Positions 51,580 to 61,243 of a stretch of 64,000 nt of DNA are shown here, piece by piece. This DNA comes from Halorubrum trapanicum (GTDB taxonomy: Archaea > Halobacteriota > Halobacteria > Halobacteriales > Haloferacaceae). The notes beneath the pieces were generated by a model. That model did no database searches and was not told the origin of the DNA. It saw only the letters and a list, made by a program, of their open reading frames with translations. Each line of letters starts with the position of its first letter. Position 1 is the first letter of the stretch. The stretch lies in contig NZ_AP017571.1 in assembly GCF_002355655.1 (NCBI RefSeq), forward strand, positions 1-64,000. The letters are read 5' to 3'. A program made the position numbers and the translations under genes.

Positions 51580-52416
51580 ATGACTAGAAACCACCCACAC
51601 ATCAGTCGGCGAACCGCCCTCCGAACAGTCGCAGGTGCTGCGCTCGTAAGCGTCGCTGGCTGTCTGAACGACAATGGCGGTTCTGGGACGCCTGGTGATG
51701 GAACGACCTCTCCAGATGGCAACGGCCCACTCACGCGCATCGCTGTCGAGGAGACAACACTCGTCGTCGAACTCTCCGAAGAGGCCGACGTCGACCAAGT
51801 CAACCTCATCCAACCGAACGGCGAGTTATTCGGGAAGCGTGACGTAGCCGCAGGTGCTCAGCAGGTCTCATTCGAGATCGGCACCGCATATGCGCCCGGT
51901 GAGTACCGCGTACTCGCGTTGAAAGGCGAGGAGACAGTAGTTGAGACCACGACTGAACTCCGTCCAGAGATTCAGATACAGGATGTCGGACTCTATCGGA
52001 ATAACCCAGATAAGCCGTGGGACGAAGTCTATGGTGAGAGCGAGACGGACCGGATCAAGAATGGCGAGGCATTCGTTACGGTAGAGAACACAGGAAGCGG
52101 TCCGGAAGCGATAACTGAACTAATCTTCTCCGGGGACGTTCCCAATCCAATTGAGAACCCCAGAGGCAGTGGAATGCACGAAACCGACCGGGTAGTAGTT
52201 TCCCCCGGCGAGACGGCCGACCTGTTCAGTAGTTCGTTTCCGTTCGGTACAGAAACTGAGGACGGGATGGGATGCTCCCCAGACGGGAATAGTGGCCAGT
52301 TTACTGTTATCGTTGAGACACGGGTCGGTGGAAATCAGGTCTCAAGCACCTACAACGTTCAATACACTGGTTCCGACGATATGACTGATTGTGAGGTCAC
52401 GATCACTGAGGTATAA
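51580..52416 (+). CDS. Tat lipoprotein of the conjugation-like module
   Basis: This 278-residue protein has a twin-arginine signal and lipobox (SRRTALRTVAGAALVSVAGCL) and an acidic Gly/Ser linker. The mature beta-rich domain (about 50-270) has two cysteines near the end. Haloarchaeal lipoproteins are anchored outside the membrane by this signal. It follows the surface protein by 3 bp and precedes the VirB6-like gene by 2 bp, so it probably belongs to the same apparatus. Its base composition is a little AT-richer than the flanking genes. Confidence 0.7.
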   Translation: MTRNHPHISRRTALRTVAGAALVSVAGCLNDNGGSGTPGDGTTSPDGNGPLTRIAVEETTLVVELSEEADVDQVNLIQPNGELFGKRDVAAGAQQVSFEIGTAYAPGEYRVLALKGEETVVETTTELRPEIQIQDVGLYRNNPDKPWDEVYGESETDRIKNGEAFVTVENTGSGPEAITELIFSGDVPNPIENPRGSGMHETDRVVVSPGETADLFSSSFPFGTETEDGMGCSPDGNSGQFTVIVETRVGGNQVSSTYNVQYTGSDDMTDCEVTITEV

Positions 52417-52418
52417 CG

Positions 52419-53534
52419 ATGGTCGATCTCATTGATGTCGTCCTTGAGGGTATCAAGGGCGTCGTTGAGTGGTTCATTGGGCTGTTCATGGACGGTCTCA
52501 GATCAGGGTATGAAACTCTGACTGAGGGAATGTTCGGGACACCTACTCCAGAGACGAACGGAGCTTTTGTCTTCGGTGAACCAACCAATGCACCCTGGCC
52601 AGCGATTCACGATGCTCTCATCGGCGGCGAAATCATGCTGGTTGCCCTCTTGCTCCTCGTGATGAGCGTTCAGGGCCGTCACACGGTTCGGATATTCAAT
52701 ATTGGAAGTACCTACGAAGCCCGAAAAACGAAGAAGACGGCCTGGGTCGGTGCTTTTCTAATCATTACGTGGTATTGGGTTGGAACTCTTGCACTCTACC
52801 TCGTTGACGGATTCACTATCGCCCTGATGCCGGAGCTTTCCTCGGTTACGGAGGCGATGATTGGATTCTTGGAGGTATCTATCACAAACCCAGGGCTGGG
52901 ACTATTGTTCGCCGTGATTGGTGGAATCTCGATGTGGGCGCTGGAGGCGCTGTTCTACATCCGGATGATTCTGCTGTATGTCTACCTGTACGGAATGCCG
53001 ATTGCATTTGCACTGGCCTACGGAAACATTCCGGTCGTATCCGATATCGCGATGGGGTTCTGCAAACGGTTTGTCCCGTTGGCTGTCCTCCCGCTCCCAG
53101 CAGCGATGGTCCTCAAGGGGTACGATTTGATCTACGGCGGTGGAACGCTCACACCCGGAACAGCGTTCCTCAAATATCTCGTCGCGGCGTCGCTTCCACT
53201 GGTCGCCCTCTACATCACGTGGAAGACGTTCAAATACGCGACGCCGCTGACGGCCAAAGTCGTCGGCGGTGCGACGAAAGGCGCAGCACTCGTTGGTGGT
53301 GTCGCCGCCGGTGCCTATGTCGGTGGCGCCGGCGTCGCGACGACCGCCGCTCGGTGGGGGCCGAAAGCCGCCGCTGGCCACGCCGTCGCACAAAAGGCAG
53401 CTGCCCGCGGTGGGCATGGAGGAGACGATGGCGGGACGCCATCGTACCGTCGAACAGAGAATGACCCTGGTGGAGCGACAGCGGAATCGGCGAGTGACGA
53501 CCGTGGGATGGAGTTTGATCGAGGAATCCACTAA
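52419..53534 (+). CDS. VirB6/TrbL-like polytopic membrane protein
   Basis: This 371-residue protein has about six to seven membrane helices (from 72 to 275), followed by a Gly/Ala-rich segment (VVGGATKGAALVGGVAAGAYVGGAGVA) and a hydrophilic tail. This shape is typical of VirB6/TrbL channel proteins of type IV secretion. Immediate neighbours (VirB3-like and VirB4-like) support it. Part of the gene (to about 53100) has AT-richer codons than the tail. Confidence 0.65.
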   Translation: MVDLIDVVLEGIKGVVEWFIGLFMDGLRSGYETLTEGMFGTPTPETNGAFVFGEPTNAPWPAIHDALIGGEIMLVALLLLVMSVQGRHTVRIFNIGSTYEARKTKKTAWVGAFLIITWYWVGTLALYLVDGFTIALMPELSSVTEAMIGFLEVSITNPGLGLLFAVIGGISMWALEALFYIRMILLYVYLYGMPIAFALAYGNIPVVSDIAMGFCKRFVPLAVLPLPAAMVLKGYDLIYGGGTLTPGTAFLKYLVAASLPLVALYITWKTFKYATPLTAKVVGGATKGAALVGGVAAGAYVGGAGVATTAARWGPKAAAGHAVAQKAAARGGHGGDDGGTPSYRRTENDPGGATAESASDDRGMEFDRGIH

Positions 53535-53536
53535 CA

Positions 53537-54658
53537 ATGTCAGCAGATCAAGACGCGGCCGCACGGCGCATCATGGATCAGTTCGGCGAGGAGAGTCGCA
53601 TCCCGTATCTCAATATCGAGGAAGGAGACGTCGGCATGCTCATCGCCTTCCCCATTATTGGGCTGTTTATCGCTGGCCTCACCGGGATCGAGTCGCTTGC
53701 CCTCCCGTTCGTCGCTGGCGGGCTTGGCTTTGGCGTTGCCGTCATCTACGTCTCACCAACCCACCTGAACGCTTGGACGTGGACCAAAGACGTCTATAGG
53801 TACCTCAAGCGACCTCAGATCACGTTCAGTGCGCCCGCCGAAGCCGACACGAGTACCAACGAGTCAGAGCGCAACGAAGGCGGACTCGCGAACTACACGC
53901 CGTTCAAGCCGGACGAGCGGACACAGGACCTCACGAACATCAAGCGGGCGTGGCCGGGTGCTGGTGCCATCCAGCGTGAAGACGGCGCGATGGAGGCGTT
54001 CATCGAGATCGATCCGGCCAACATGGACTTCGCGATGTCCGACGACTGGGCGCAGCTGCAAGACGCCGGCGAAGAGTTCGCCAACAAAGAGCTGGACTCG
54101 AAGCTCAAACTCCACGCCACAACTCGTTCCTTCCCGGTCGAGCAGATCACCGAGACTATCGAGGATCGGCTCACGGACGAAGACGTCACGGAGAACCCGA
54201 TCTTCCGGGAACTCCTCGAAGAATATCGGGAAACACGGCCGAAGGAGATGCGTGACCGGGGCATTCAGCAGGTCCGGTACTACATCGGCGTTGAAGTCAG
54301 CCCGATAGAAGTGTACGACCGCTTCCGCGACGAGGGCACCCCCGCCGAGAAGCTGACCCAGTTCCCCGTCATCGGGTTCCTGTTCAACCCGTTCGTCACC
54401 CGCCGCGAGGACCTCACCGACGTCGAACGTCGTGCGCAGATGTTCGAGAAGCTCGACAGTCGCGTGAACGACGTTCGCTCCGAGTTTATCCAGCAGGCGT
54501 CGGGGTGGTCCGCACGTCGACTCAGCACGGTCGAGCTGTTCGTTCTGAATATGGACTTTTGGAACGGCCGCGAACATGACTACGACGAGGCGGAACGTGT
54601 CGTTCGCGACCAATCGATCATCGGCCACTCGCGCCGGGAGGACCCACACGATGCGTAA
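53537..54658 (+). CDS. VirB3-like protein with large cytosolic domain
   Basis: The 373-residue protein begins with a short cytosolic segment, then two close membrane helices (about 32-52 and 55-75), the VirB3 pattern. A long soluble region (about 100-373) follows, with motifs like the N-terminal part of VirB4-type proteins (AWPGAGAIQREDGAMEAFIEIDPANMDFA). VirB3 and VirB4 are often fused, and here the split lies after the linking domain. It overlaps the VirB4-like gene by 8 bp. Confidence 0.68.
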   Translation: MSADQDAAARRIMDQFGEESRIPYLNIEEGDVGMLIAFPIIGLFIAGLTGIESLALPFVAGGLGFGVAVIYVSPTHLNAWTWTKDVYRYLKRPQITFSAPAEADTSTNESERNEGGLANYTPFKPDERTQDLTNIKRAWPGAGAIQREDGAMEAFIEIDPANMDFAMSDDWAQLQDAGEEFANKELDSKLKLHATTRSFPVEQITETIEDRLTDEDVTENPIFRELLEEYRETRPKEMRDRGIQQVRYYIGVEVSPIEVYDRFRDEGTPAEKLTQFPVIGFLFNPFVTRREDLTDVERRAQMFEKLDSRVNDVRSEFIQQASGWSARRLSTVELFVLNMDFWNGREHDYDEAERVVRDQSIIGHSRREDPHDA

Positions 54659-56858
54659 CGTGATCCTCCAGACTGGTGGTGGCGCGCTTGGCTCCGTCGC
54701 CGGGTGGCTCCAGAATCTGACACCAGCAGAGAGTGCAGTACTTGCCCTTGCAGTGGGTCTCGGCCTTGGCGTCGGCAGTAAGTACCTGTGGGACCGCTTC
54801 ACTGCGGATGATGAACCAGACGTGGACTTTACCGATGTCCTCGACGAGGAGACACTCGAAGAAGGCGAGGCCGAACGCAAGCTCCTCGACGACATCTCCG
54901 AGTCGCACAAGACCGTCACCGCTCCCGGAGCTGTCGAGTGGGAAACGCGAGCCGCACGGGTCGGCGAACAGTGGACGACGACACTCTACATCGCTAACTA
55001 TGCCGACTATCCCAACGACGGGTATCTGAGCGACCTCTTCGAGATGACCGATGTCCAGTTCGATTTGACGGCCCACATCACGCCGAAAAATCAGGAGCGG
55101 GCCCGGAACGAACTGCAGGACATCGCTGACGACCTCCAGGTCGATGCTGACCTCGAACAGAGTATCCGGAGCGCCTATCTCCAAGAGCGCGCCAACGAGG
55201 CCGCAGCGACGTACAAGGCCGTCGAGAACGGCGCGAACGTCTTCGACCAAGGGATGTTCATCACCGTGCGGGCCGACGAGAAAGACGAACTCAGAGATGC
55301 CGTCCAGACGGTCAAGAGCGCGCTCCGCGACGACCCGGCGAACCTCACGCCGAAGACGGCTATCTGTCGGCAGGATCTCGCCCTCCAATCCGCCGCGCCC
55401 ATTGGTGACAACGAATTCGGGCGGACATCGATTGCGCTCGGCGGCGCCGTCGGCGCGTTGCTGTCCTCGCCGCACAACGCGACGATTCTCGAGGAGGGCG
55501 GCGTCGAGTTCGGGATTCACAAAGATAACCAGAGTCCCGTGGTCATCGACCCGTTCGCGCGGGACAACGGGTACGCGATGTTCACCGTGGGCGACACGGG
55601 GTCGGGGAAGTCGTTCAGTTCGAAGCAGAACTTCATCCGCTCCATCGAGCAGAGTAAGGACCGTATCGGCATCATCCTCGAGCCGCTGAACAACTGGGCC
55701 GGTGTCTCGGAGGCGCTCGACGCCAAGCGGATCACAGTCGGCGGGACGCTCGGGCTGAACCCCTTGGAGATTCGGGAGACGCCCGAACACGTCCAGCGGG
55801 CGATGGGCGAGGACGCGAGCCCGTTCAACGAGAAACTCGACGACGCGATGAGCTTCCTGACGAACTTCTTTGCCCTCCGGGGCATCTCACTGGGAGACCG
55901 GCGCACTACGCTCGAACTCGCCCTCAAACGTGCCTACCAGCGCAACGGCATCACCGACGACATCTCGACGCACAGCAATCCGAGTCCGACCATCCGTGAT
56001 ATGATGGACGTCTTCGAGGACATGGTCGACGACCCTGAGGAGTTCGTCGTTCGATCCGACGAAGAGGCAGGGAAGATCAAAGAGGACGCGACGTGGCTCC
56101 TCGATCAGCTGCGCCCCTTCGAGGACGACGGTCGCCACGCCAACCTCGGCCAAGAATCGGATTTCGACATCCGGGACGAGAAGGTCATCTACCTCGATCT
56201 GGCCCAGCAGGAGGGCAGCGTCGACAGCAGCACGGCACTGACGATGCAGCTACTCATCTCGCTGGTGTACGAACGGGCGAAGGTCTCGGAGAAGGAGGTC
56301 GTGTTCTACATCGACGAGGCGCGCTACATCATGCAGGACGCCGCAAGTCTGGCGTTCCTCGAGACGGTGTTCCGGCACCACCGCCACCACGACCTCTCGA
56401 TCCGGCTGGTCACCCAGACCGTCGACGAGTTCTTCGAGCACGCCGAAAGCGAGGCGATCCTCGATCAGTGTGCCGTCAAGCAGTTCCACCGCCTCGACGG
56501 GATGGACAAGGAGTGGGCCGACGAGTTCGGGCTGAACTACGCACAGATGCGGTTCGTCCAGGACGCCGTCCCCGGCAACGAGGACGCCGGCTTCTCCGAA
56601 GCACTGGTTGGCGTCGACGGCGAGTGGCGTGGGATCCAGGTCAAAGCGATGCCCAAGGAGAAGCAGGTCATCGACTTCGAGCCAACCGAGCAACGGCGAG
56701 CCTCACTCCCCGGGACTGGTGAGAACGCCGTGGACGCGGACGTGCAGGCGTTCCAAGACGATATTGAAAGCCGAGCGACCGACAATGGACAACGCCCACC
56801 TGAGCAGACGCCAGCAGAGACTGATGGTGGCGCAGCGGGAGGTGACGACGATGCGTGA
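54651..56858 (+). CDS. VirB4-like ATPase
   Basis: Starting at the ATG at 54651, the 735-residue protein has an N-terminal hydrophobic segment (about 28-42), a VirB4 middle region and a C-terminal ATPase domain. Walker A is GDTGSGKSFSSKQN (about 314-327), Walker B VVFYIDEARYIM (about 550-561), and a later LVTQTVDEFFEH. VirB4 ATPases power pilus assembly and DNA transfer. The gene overlaps the coupling ATPase gene (8 bp) and the VirB3-like gene (8 bp), so all are one operon. Confidence 0.86.
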   Translation: MRNVILQTGGGALGSVAGWLQNLTPAESAVLALAVGLGLGVGSKYLWDRFTADDEPDVDFTDVLDEETLEEGEAERKLLDDISESHKTVTAPGAVEWETRAARVGEQWTTTLYIANYADYPNDGYLSDLFEMTDVQFDLTAHITPKNQERARNELQDIADDLQVDADLEQSIRSAYLQERANEAAATYKAVENGANVFDQGMFITVRADEKDELRDAVQTVKSALRDDPANLTPKTAICRQDLALQSAAPIGDNEFGRTSIALGGAVGALLSSPHNATILEEGGVEFGIHKDNQSPVVIDPFARDNGYAMFTVGDTGSGKSFSSKQNFIRSIEQSKDRIGIILEPLNNWAGVSEALDAKRITVGGTLGLNPLEIRETPEHVQRAMGEDASPFNEKLDDAMSFLTNFFALRGISLGDRRTTLELALKRAYQRNGITDDISTHSNPSPTIRDMMDVFEDMVDDPEEFVVRSDEEAGKIKEDATWLLDQLRPFEDDGRHANLGQESDFDIRDEKVIYLDLAQQEGSVDSSTALTMQLLISLVYERAKVSEKEVVFYIDEARYIMQDAASLAFLETVFRHHRHHDLSIRLVTQTVDEFFEHAESEAILDQCAVKQFHRLDGMDKEWADEFGLNYAQMRFVQDAVPGNEDAGFSEALVGVDGEWRGIQVKAMPKEKQVIDFEPTEQRRASLPGTGENAVDADVQAFQDDIESRATDNGQRPPEQTPAETDGGAAGGDDDA

Positions 56859-59800
56859 GTACCTCCGCGTGACGCCTACCTCCGAACGCCTCAATCCGGA
56901 GCGGCTGCCGCAGGCACTGGAGAGTCTCCACAAACTGACCTTAACGAACTCGACAGGGCTAGCTGACAAACTCAATCCGCTACACAGCAAAACACCGCTA
57001 CGATTCGAATTCCTCGCGCTCAGCGAGGGTGCAGACGACCCCGTCGAATTCTACTACGGTGCTGACGACCATCTGGATACGCTTGAGAAACGTCTCCGGT
57101 CGATCTATCCCGAGACGTTCGACATCGAGCGTACCAAAGTCGACGTCGCATCCCGACTCGTGCAGCCTGTGGAATTCGACCGAGAGACATTCGTCGATCA
57201 CTATGAGTCGGGCGATCTCACGTACGAGTTCGGTCCTGACGAGCAATACGAACGTGGGACTGACGAAGACAGTCAAGCGAGGCAAGCAGACGCCCAATCA
57301 GTCGCGGAAGGAGGGACGGTCGGCGACCTGTCTGCCGACCACATCATCGAGATCGGAGACACCGCCCTCGAACTCGCCCCACCAGATGCGATTCCCGAGG
57401 ATGAGCCACTCACGACGCTTGCCAAACCAACGGTGACAACAGAGGGGACGATACTCGCCCGGCCAGCGACCAAGACCGTCTCCCCACTCGGCGTGCGGTG
57501 GCAGGGGTCGGCCACTCGGAAACAGGACTGGATGACCTCACTCTCGCCATTCACTGCCGACGACGAAGCAGAACTCCCAGCCGTCGATCAGCCAGGTGGT
57601 GCGCTCGCGTCGCTTGTCGACCACCTGATGGAGGCGACAGCACCAGTAGCGTTCCAGGCCGTCTTCCAGCGACGCGAGAGCTGGCAGTCCGATGCCGACC
57701 TTCGCAAGGAGGACGTCATCGACGGCCGAGACACACTCGCTCAGGAGATTATTGGCTCCCTTTTCGAACTCGACGATCAGTCGGAGAGCCGGGACAGAAA
57801 CCAGCTGAGCGACGCCGTTGCAAAACGTGTCGCGGCAATCGAGGCGAAAAATCCGAAGCGGTCGTTCACCGCGAACATCCGAGCGATCGGGATTCCGTCC
57901 GGGGACGACGGTCGCGATGATCTCGATGATCGGATGCAATCACTTGTCCCGGTATTCGACCCGCTTGACGGACCGTACTACGAGGTTGCGGCCGAACGGG
58001 TACGCGACAGCGGCTTCCGGGCAGCCACGAAAGAACGGAACGCACGAGCGGCGCTGCAGCGGCTCTTGGATCGTGAGATCACGACCGGCCGTGGGACGAC
58101 CCGACCCGAGTTCGTCCTGAGTGGCCGAGAACTCGCGAATTTCGTACTCGTGCCCTCCTCGGAACAGCTGACTGTCGAGGGGGCACGTGGGACGCGTGCG
58201 GAACAGCAGAGTCGGAATCCATTGCCACGCCCCCACCAGGACCTCATGAGTGAATTCCGCGACGGGATGGCAATCGGGTATGCCCTCGACGACACCGGCG
58301 AGGCCGAAGACGAGCCGACACACATTCCACCCGGACTGCTGCCCACTCATTACGGCCGGTTCGGAACAACCGGCTCTGGGAAGTCGAAAGCCCTCATCAA
58401 CGATATGCTGTCGCTGTACGCCAACACCGAGGGGCCGACGATCCTCATCATCCCGAAGAACGACGACATGGCCCAGAATTATATGCGGGCTCACGCGCGT
58501 CGGTTCGGAATGACCGACCTCCAAGAGAACGTCGTCCACTTCCCGATCCCGGACGTCCTCCCCGGGTTCTCGTTTTTCGATCTCGAACCGTCGATGGAGA
58601 GCGGACGGCGCCGCGAAGACGCCGTCCAACGGAAGGCCGACCACTACGAAGAGATTTTGAAGCTCGTGATGGGAACCGACCGCTACGAGCGGGCGACTGT
58701 GGCCCCAACTCTCATCAAGACACTCATCAAGACACTGTTCGACGAGGAATACGGGCGTGAGAACGGGCTCTACCGAGCGTCGACGGACTACTTCGCCCAC
58801 CGACAGCTCGAACACGTCGTCGACCAGCTCTGGGAGGCCGGGCCACCGAACGAGAACATCGGCGACGCCCCACGGTCGAGCGACGAGGAAGTCACCCGGA
58901 CGATTCGACGGCAGCTCCAGTTAGATTCGAACACCTTCGCGAACGTGATGGGCGGTGTCGGAAACCGTCTCGCCTACATCTCACAGGATACGCACCTGCG
59001 GCAGATCTTCAATAATACCGAGAACCAGTTCGACTTTCGGGATGTCCTCGACGAGGATACGGTCATCCTCTTCGACCTCGGCGACCTCCGCGACGACGCC
59101 GCCCGGATCATGACCGGTGTGATCCTGACCAATCTCGATGCAGCTCTCAAGGACCGCAAACAGGCCCTCCCCCAGCACTCGGACGACTACGTCGTGAACT
59201 TGCTCGTCGACGAGGCAGCATCGGTCGTGGTCTCCGACATCATGAATGATCTCCTCGAGAAAGGCCGGGGATTCCGGCTCTCTGTTGGTCTGTCGATGCA
59301 GTTCCCCGAACAGATGGAGGCTGAAGGTGGGCGGAAGATCTACCTGAATGCTCTGAACAACATCGGCAGTTCACTCATCGGGAAAATCAACGTCGACCGG
59401 GAACTGGCGCGAGCGATGGCCCACGAAGAGATGGACCCCGCGGATTTCGCCAATCGGATTCGTTCGTTGCCACGAGGGGAGTGGATCGCCAGCCTGCCAA
59501 GCCCGACGTTCGGTGAAACGGGGCCGTATCCGTTCAGTCTCGAACCACTCCCGATTCCACCGGGCCACCCCGAGAGCGAATCCCCGCTCACAGAGCGTGA
59601 AGAGGAGCAGTTCACTGAGACACTCTCCTCGATGCACGAGGACATCAATGACGAACACGGTGTGCCGGCTGAGCCAGACACTTCAACAACGAGCACACCT
59701 GCCGACGGACACGAGGTGCTCGATATCGCGAGCGACGACCTGGACGTCGCGATTGCGAACGTGGTTCGGAGTCTGCAGCTTCGAGAGGGCTGCCGTGAGG

Positions 59801-61233
59801 AAAACGGCTGGGTGGCCGTCGAAGCAGTTGACGACGAACTCAGACGACTCTTCGACGACGTCGACGCCGAGCCGCCATCGTATGATGCCCTCGCGGACAT
59901 CCGAGAACGATCACGATACCTCGATACGACCGTCGATATCGACGCCGACGAGCTCCGCATCCGGCTCACTGACGCCGGAGAAGAGGTCGCGACACCCGAT
60001 ACTGGTGGCGTGCAGGCCGCTGGTGGGAGTGCCCACGACGCAGCACTCCTTCAGATCGAAGAAGAGCTCACCGCACTCGGTTTCACCGTCTCGATCCTCG
60101 CACAGGATGGCAGCGAGAAACCTGACGCGAGGGCGAGCCACCCCGACGTTTCCGACCGATTCGCCATCGAAGTCGAAACGACGACACCCGAGAATCCCGC
60201 GAAAGTGCTCACGAATCTCCGGAAGGCCCAAGCAGCAGGTGATATCCCGCTGTTTGTCGTTCGACCAGGAAACGACGAAACTGAGTGGGCCGAGCGTGTT
60301 GACGGCATTCTCACACCTCCCGTCCGTACCCTCCAGAATGGTGAGACACGGTTCTACACGACTGACTCGAATCTCACGTTCAGCGGTGGAGCGACCGAAG
60401 AAGGTGGAGTGACGGCCGTGCGACCGGCGACCGACGACGAGAACGGGACCCAGAACATCTGGCAGCGTGATGGCGACGAGATCGTCCTTCGTGATGCCAG
60501 CGGGACGGAACATATCCGCCTCGAGTCGCTGGAAAAACTCTCGAAAGATCGTGTTCCGGCCATCTACAGCTACGACCACGCTGCCGACGAGTACGTCGTT
60601 TATGAGCACGGTGAACAACACATCTACGAGACGAAATCGGCGTTCGAGGACGACTGGATTCGGATCAAAAAGCCGTTCGTTCCGGAAGACGAGTTCTCCA
60701 CCCCAGAGTACAGCTGCGACAGCTACGTAATCGTGATTCTTGCCGATGAGAAGTCATCAGTCGTCTACACGGACGGGACAACGAAACCTCTCACAACCCT
60801 ATTTGATCACTCAACCGCCCACAATGAATCAGAGGGGGACTCCAAAAACGACGACGAAAATAGTGACCGGGCGGAGACTGACTATCGGGCCGAATCTGCT
60901 CCGGGAGAGGATATGCCGGGGGAAGATTCCTCAGAGCAAATCTCCCAAACTAACGGGAGTGAACTCGATCACGACGCGGACGATTTCGAGTCATTCGTTG
61001 ACGTGTACGTTACCGAAGAAGAGGAGGCGGAACTCCCGAAGGATGATCTCTATAATGCGTATCGGATATGGGCAATCAGACACGACAAAGAAGTTCAATC
61101 GAAAGCGTGGTTCTCCCGTTCTCTCGGGGAGTTCGTAACGTATGATACGAGTCGGATTCGTCAAAACGAAACCCGCGTGAACTGCTATACAGGTATTTCG
61201 CTCACGGCAGCAGGGCAACAATTGATTGAATGA
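56851..61233 (+). CDS. TraD/TraG-like coupling ATPase with nuclease-like and primase-type C-terminal domains
   Basis: I start at the ATG at 56851 (MREYLRVTPT), giving 1460 residues; the frame further upstream is an out-of-frame reading of the VirB4 gene. Walker A is GTTGSGKSKALIND (about 504-517), Walker B LLVDEAASVVV (about 782-792), then RGFRLSVGLSMQFPEQ, the pattern of conjugative coupling proteins. After residue 1050 comes a region with KPDA at about 1090 and EVET at about 1107, then LRKAQAAG, as in PD-(D/E)xK nucleases. The last 80 residues (PKDDLYNAYRIWAIRHDK ... GISLT) resemble the C-terminal domain of phage and plasmid primases. No membrane anchor is obvious. The fusion is uncommon and may replace a separate relaxase. 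Confidence 0.8.
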   Translation: MREYLRVTPTSERLNPERLPQALESLHKLTLTNSTGLADKLNPLHSKTPLRFEFLALSEGADDPVEFYYGADDHLDTLEKRLRSIYPETFDIERTKVDVASRLVQPVEFDRETFVDHYESGDLTYEFGPDEQYERGTDEDSQARQADAQSVAEGGTVGDLSADHIIEIGDTALELAPPDAIPEDEPLTTLAKPTVTTEGTILARPATKTVSPLGVRWQGSATRKQDWMTSLSPFTADDEAELPAVDQPGGALASLVDHLMEATAPVAFQAVFQRRESWQSDADLRKEDVIDGRDTLAQEIIGSLFELDDQSESRDRNQLSDAVAKRVAAIEAKNPKRSFTANIRAIGIPSGDDGRDDLDDRMQSLVPVFDPLDGPYYEVAAERVRDSGFRAATKERNARAALQRLLDREITTGRGTTRPEFVLSGRELANFVLVPSSEQLTVEGARGTRAEQQSRNPLPRPHQDLMSEFRDGMAIGYALDDTGEAEDEPTHIPPGLLPTHYGRFGTTGSGKSKALINDMLSLYANTEGPTILIIPKNDDMAQNYMRAHARRFGMTDLQENVVHFPIPDVLPGFSFFDLEPSMESGRRREDAVQRKADHYEEILKLVMGTDRYERATVAPTLIKTLIKTLFDEEYGRENGLYRASTDYFAHRQLEHVVDQLWEAGPPNENIGDAPRSSDEEVTRTIRRQLQLDSNTFANVMGGVGNRLAYISQDTHLRQIFNNTENQFDFRDVLDEDTVILFDLGDLRDDAARIMTGVILTNLDAALKDRKQALPQHSDDYVVNLLVDEAASVVVSDIMNDLLEKGRGFRLSVGLSMQFPEQMEAEGGRKIYLNALNNIGSSLIGKINVDRELARAMAHEEMDPADFANRIRSLPRGEWIASLPSPTFGETGPYPFSLEPLPIPPGHPESESPLTEREEEQFTETLSSMHEDINDEHGVPAEPDTSTTSTPADGHEVLDIASDDLDVAIANVVRSLQLREGCREENGWVAVEAVDDELRRLFDDVDAEPPSYDALADIRERSRYLDTTVDIDADELRIRLTDAGEEVATPDTGGVQAAGGSAHDAALLQIEEELTALGFTVSILAQDGSEKPDARASHPDVSDRFAIEVETTTPENPAKVLTNLRKAQAAGDIPLFVVRPGNDETEWAERVDGILTPPVRTLQNGETRFYTTDSNLTFSGGATEEGGVTAVRPATDDENGTQNIWQRDGDEIVLRDASGTEHIRLESLEKLSKDRVPAIYSYDHAADEYVVYEHGEQHIYETKSAFEDDWIRIKKPFVPEDEFSTPEYSCDSYVIVILADEKSSVVYTDGTTKPLTTLFDHSTAHNESEGDSKNDDENSDRAETDYRAESAPGEDMPGEDSSEQISQTNGSELDHDADDFESFVDVYVTEEEEAELPKDDLYNAYRIWAIRHDKEVQSKAWFSRSLGEFVTYDTSRIRQNETRVNCYTGISLTAAGQQLIE

Positions 61234-61243
61234 AGAGAAATCT

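Noticed and set aside
54618-55790. A 390-codon minus-strand frame opposite the VirB4-like gene
   Set aside because: The plus-strand frame has ATPase motifs and fits the operon; the minus frame does not.
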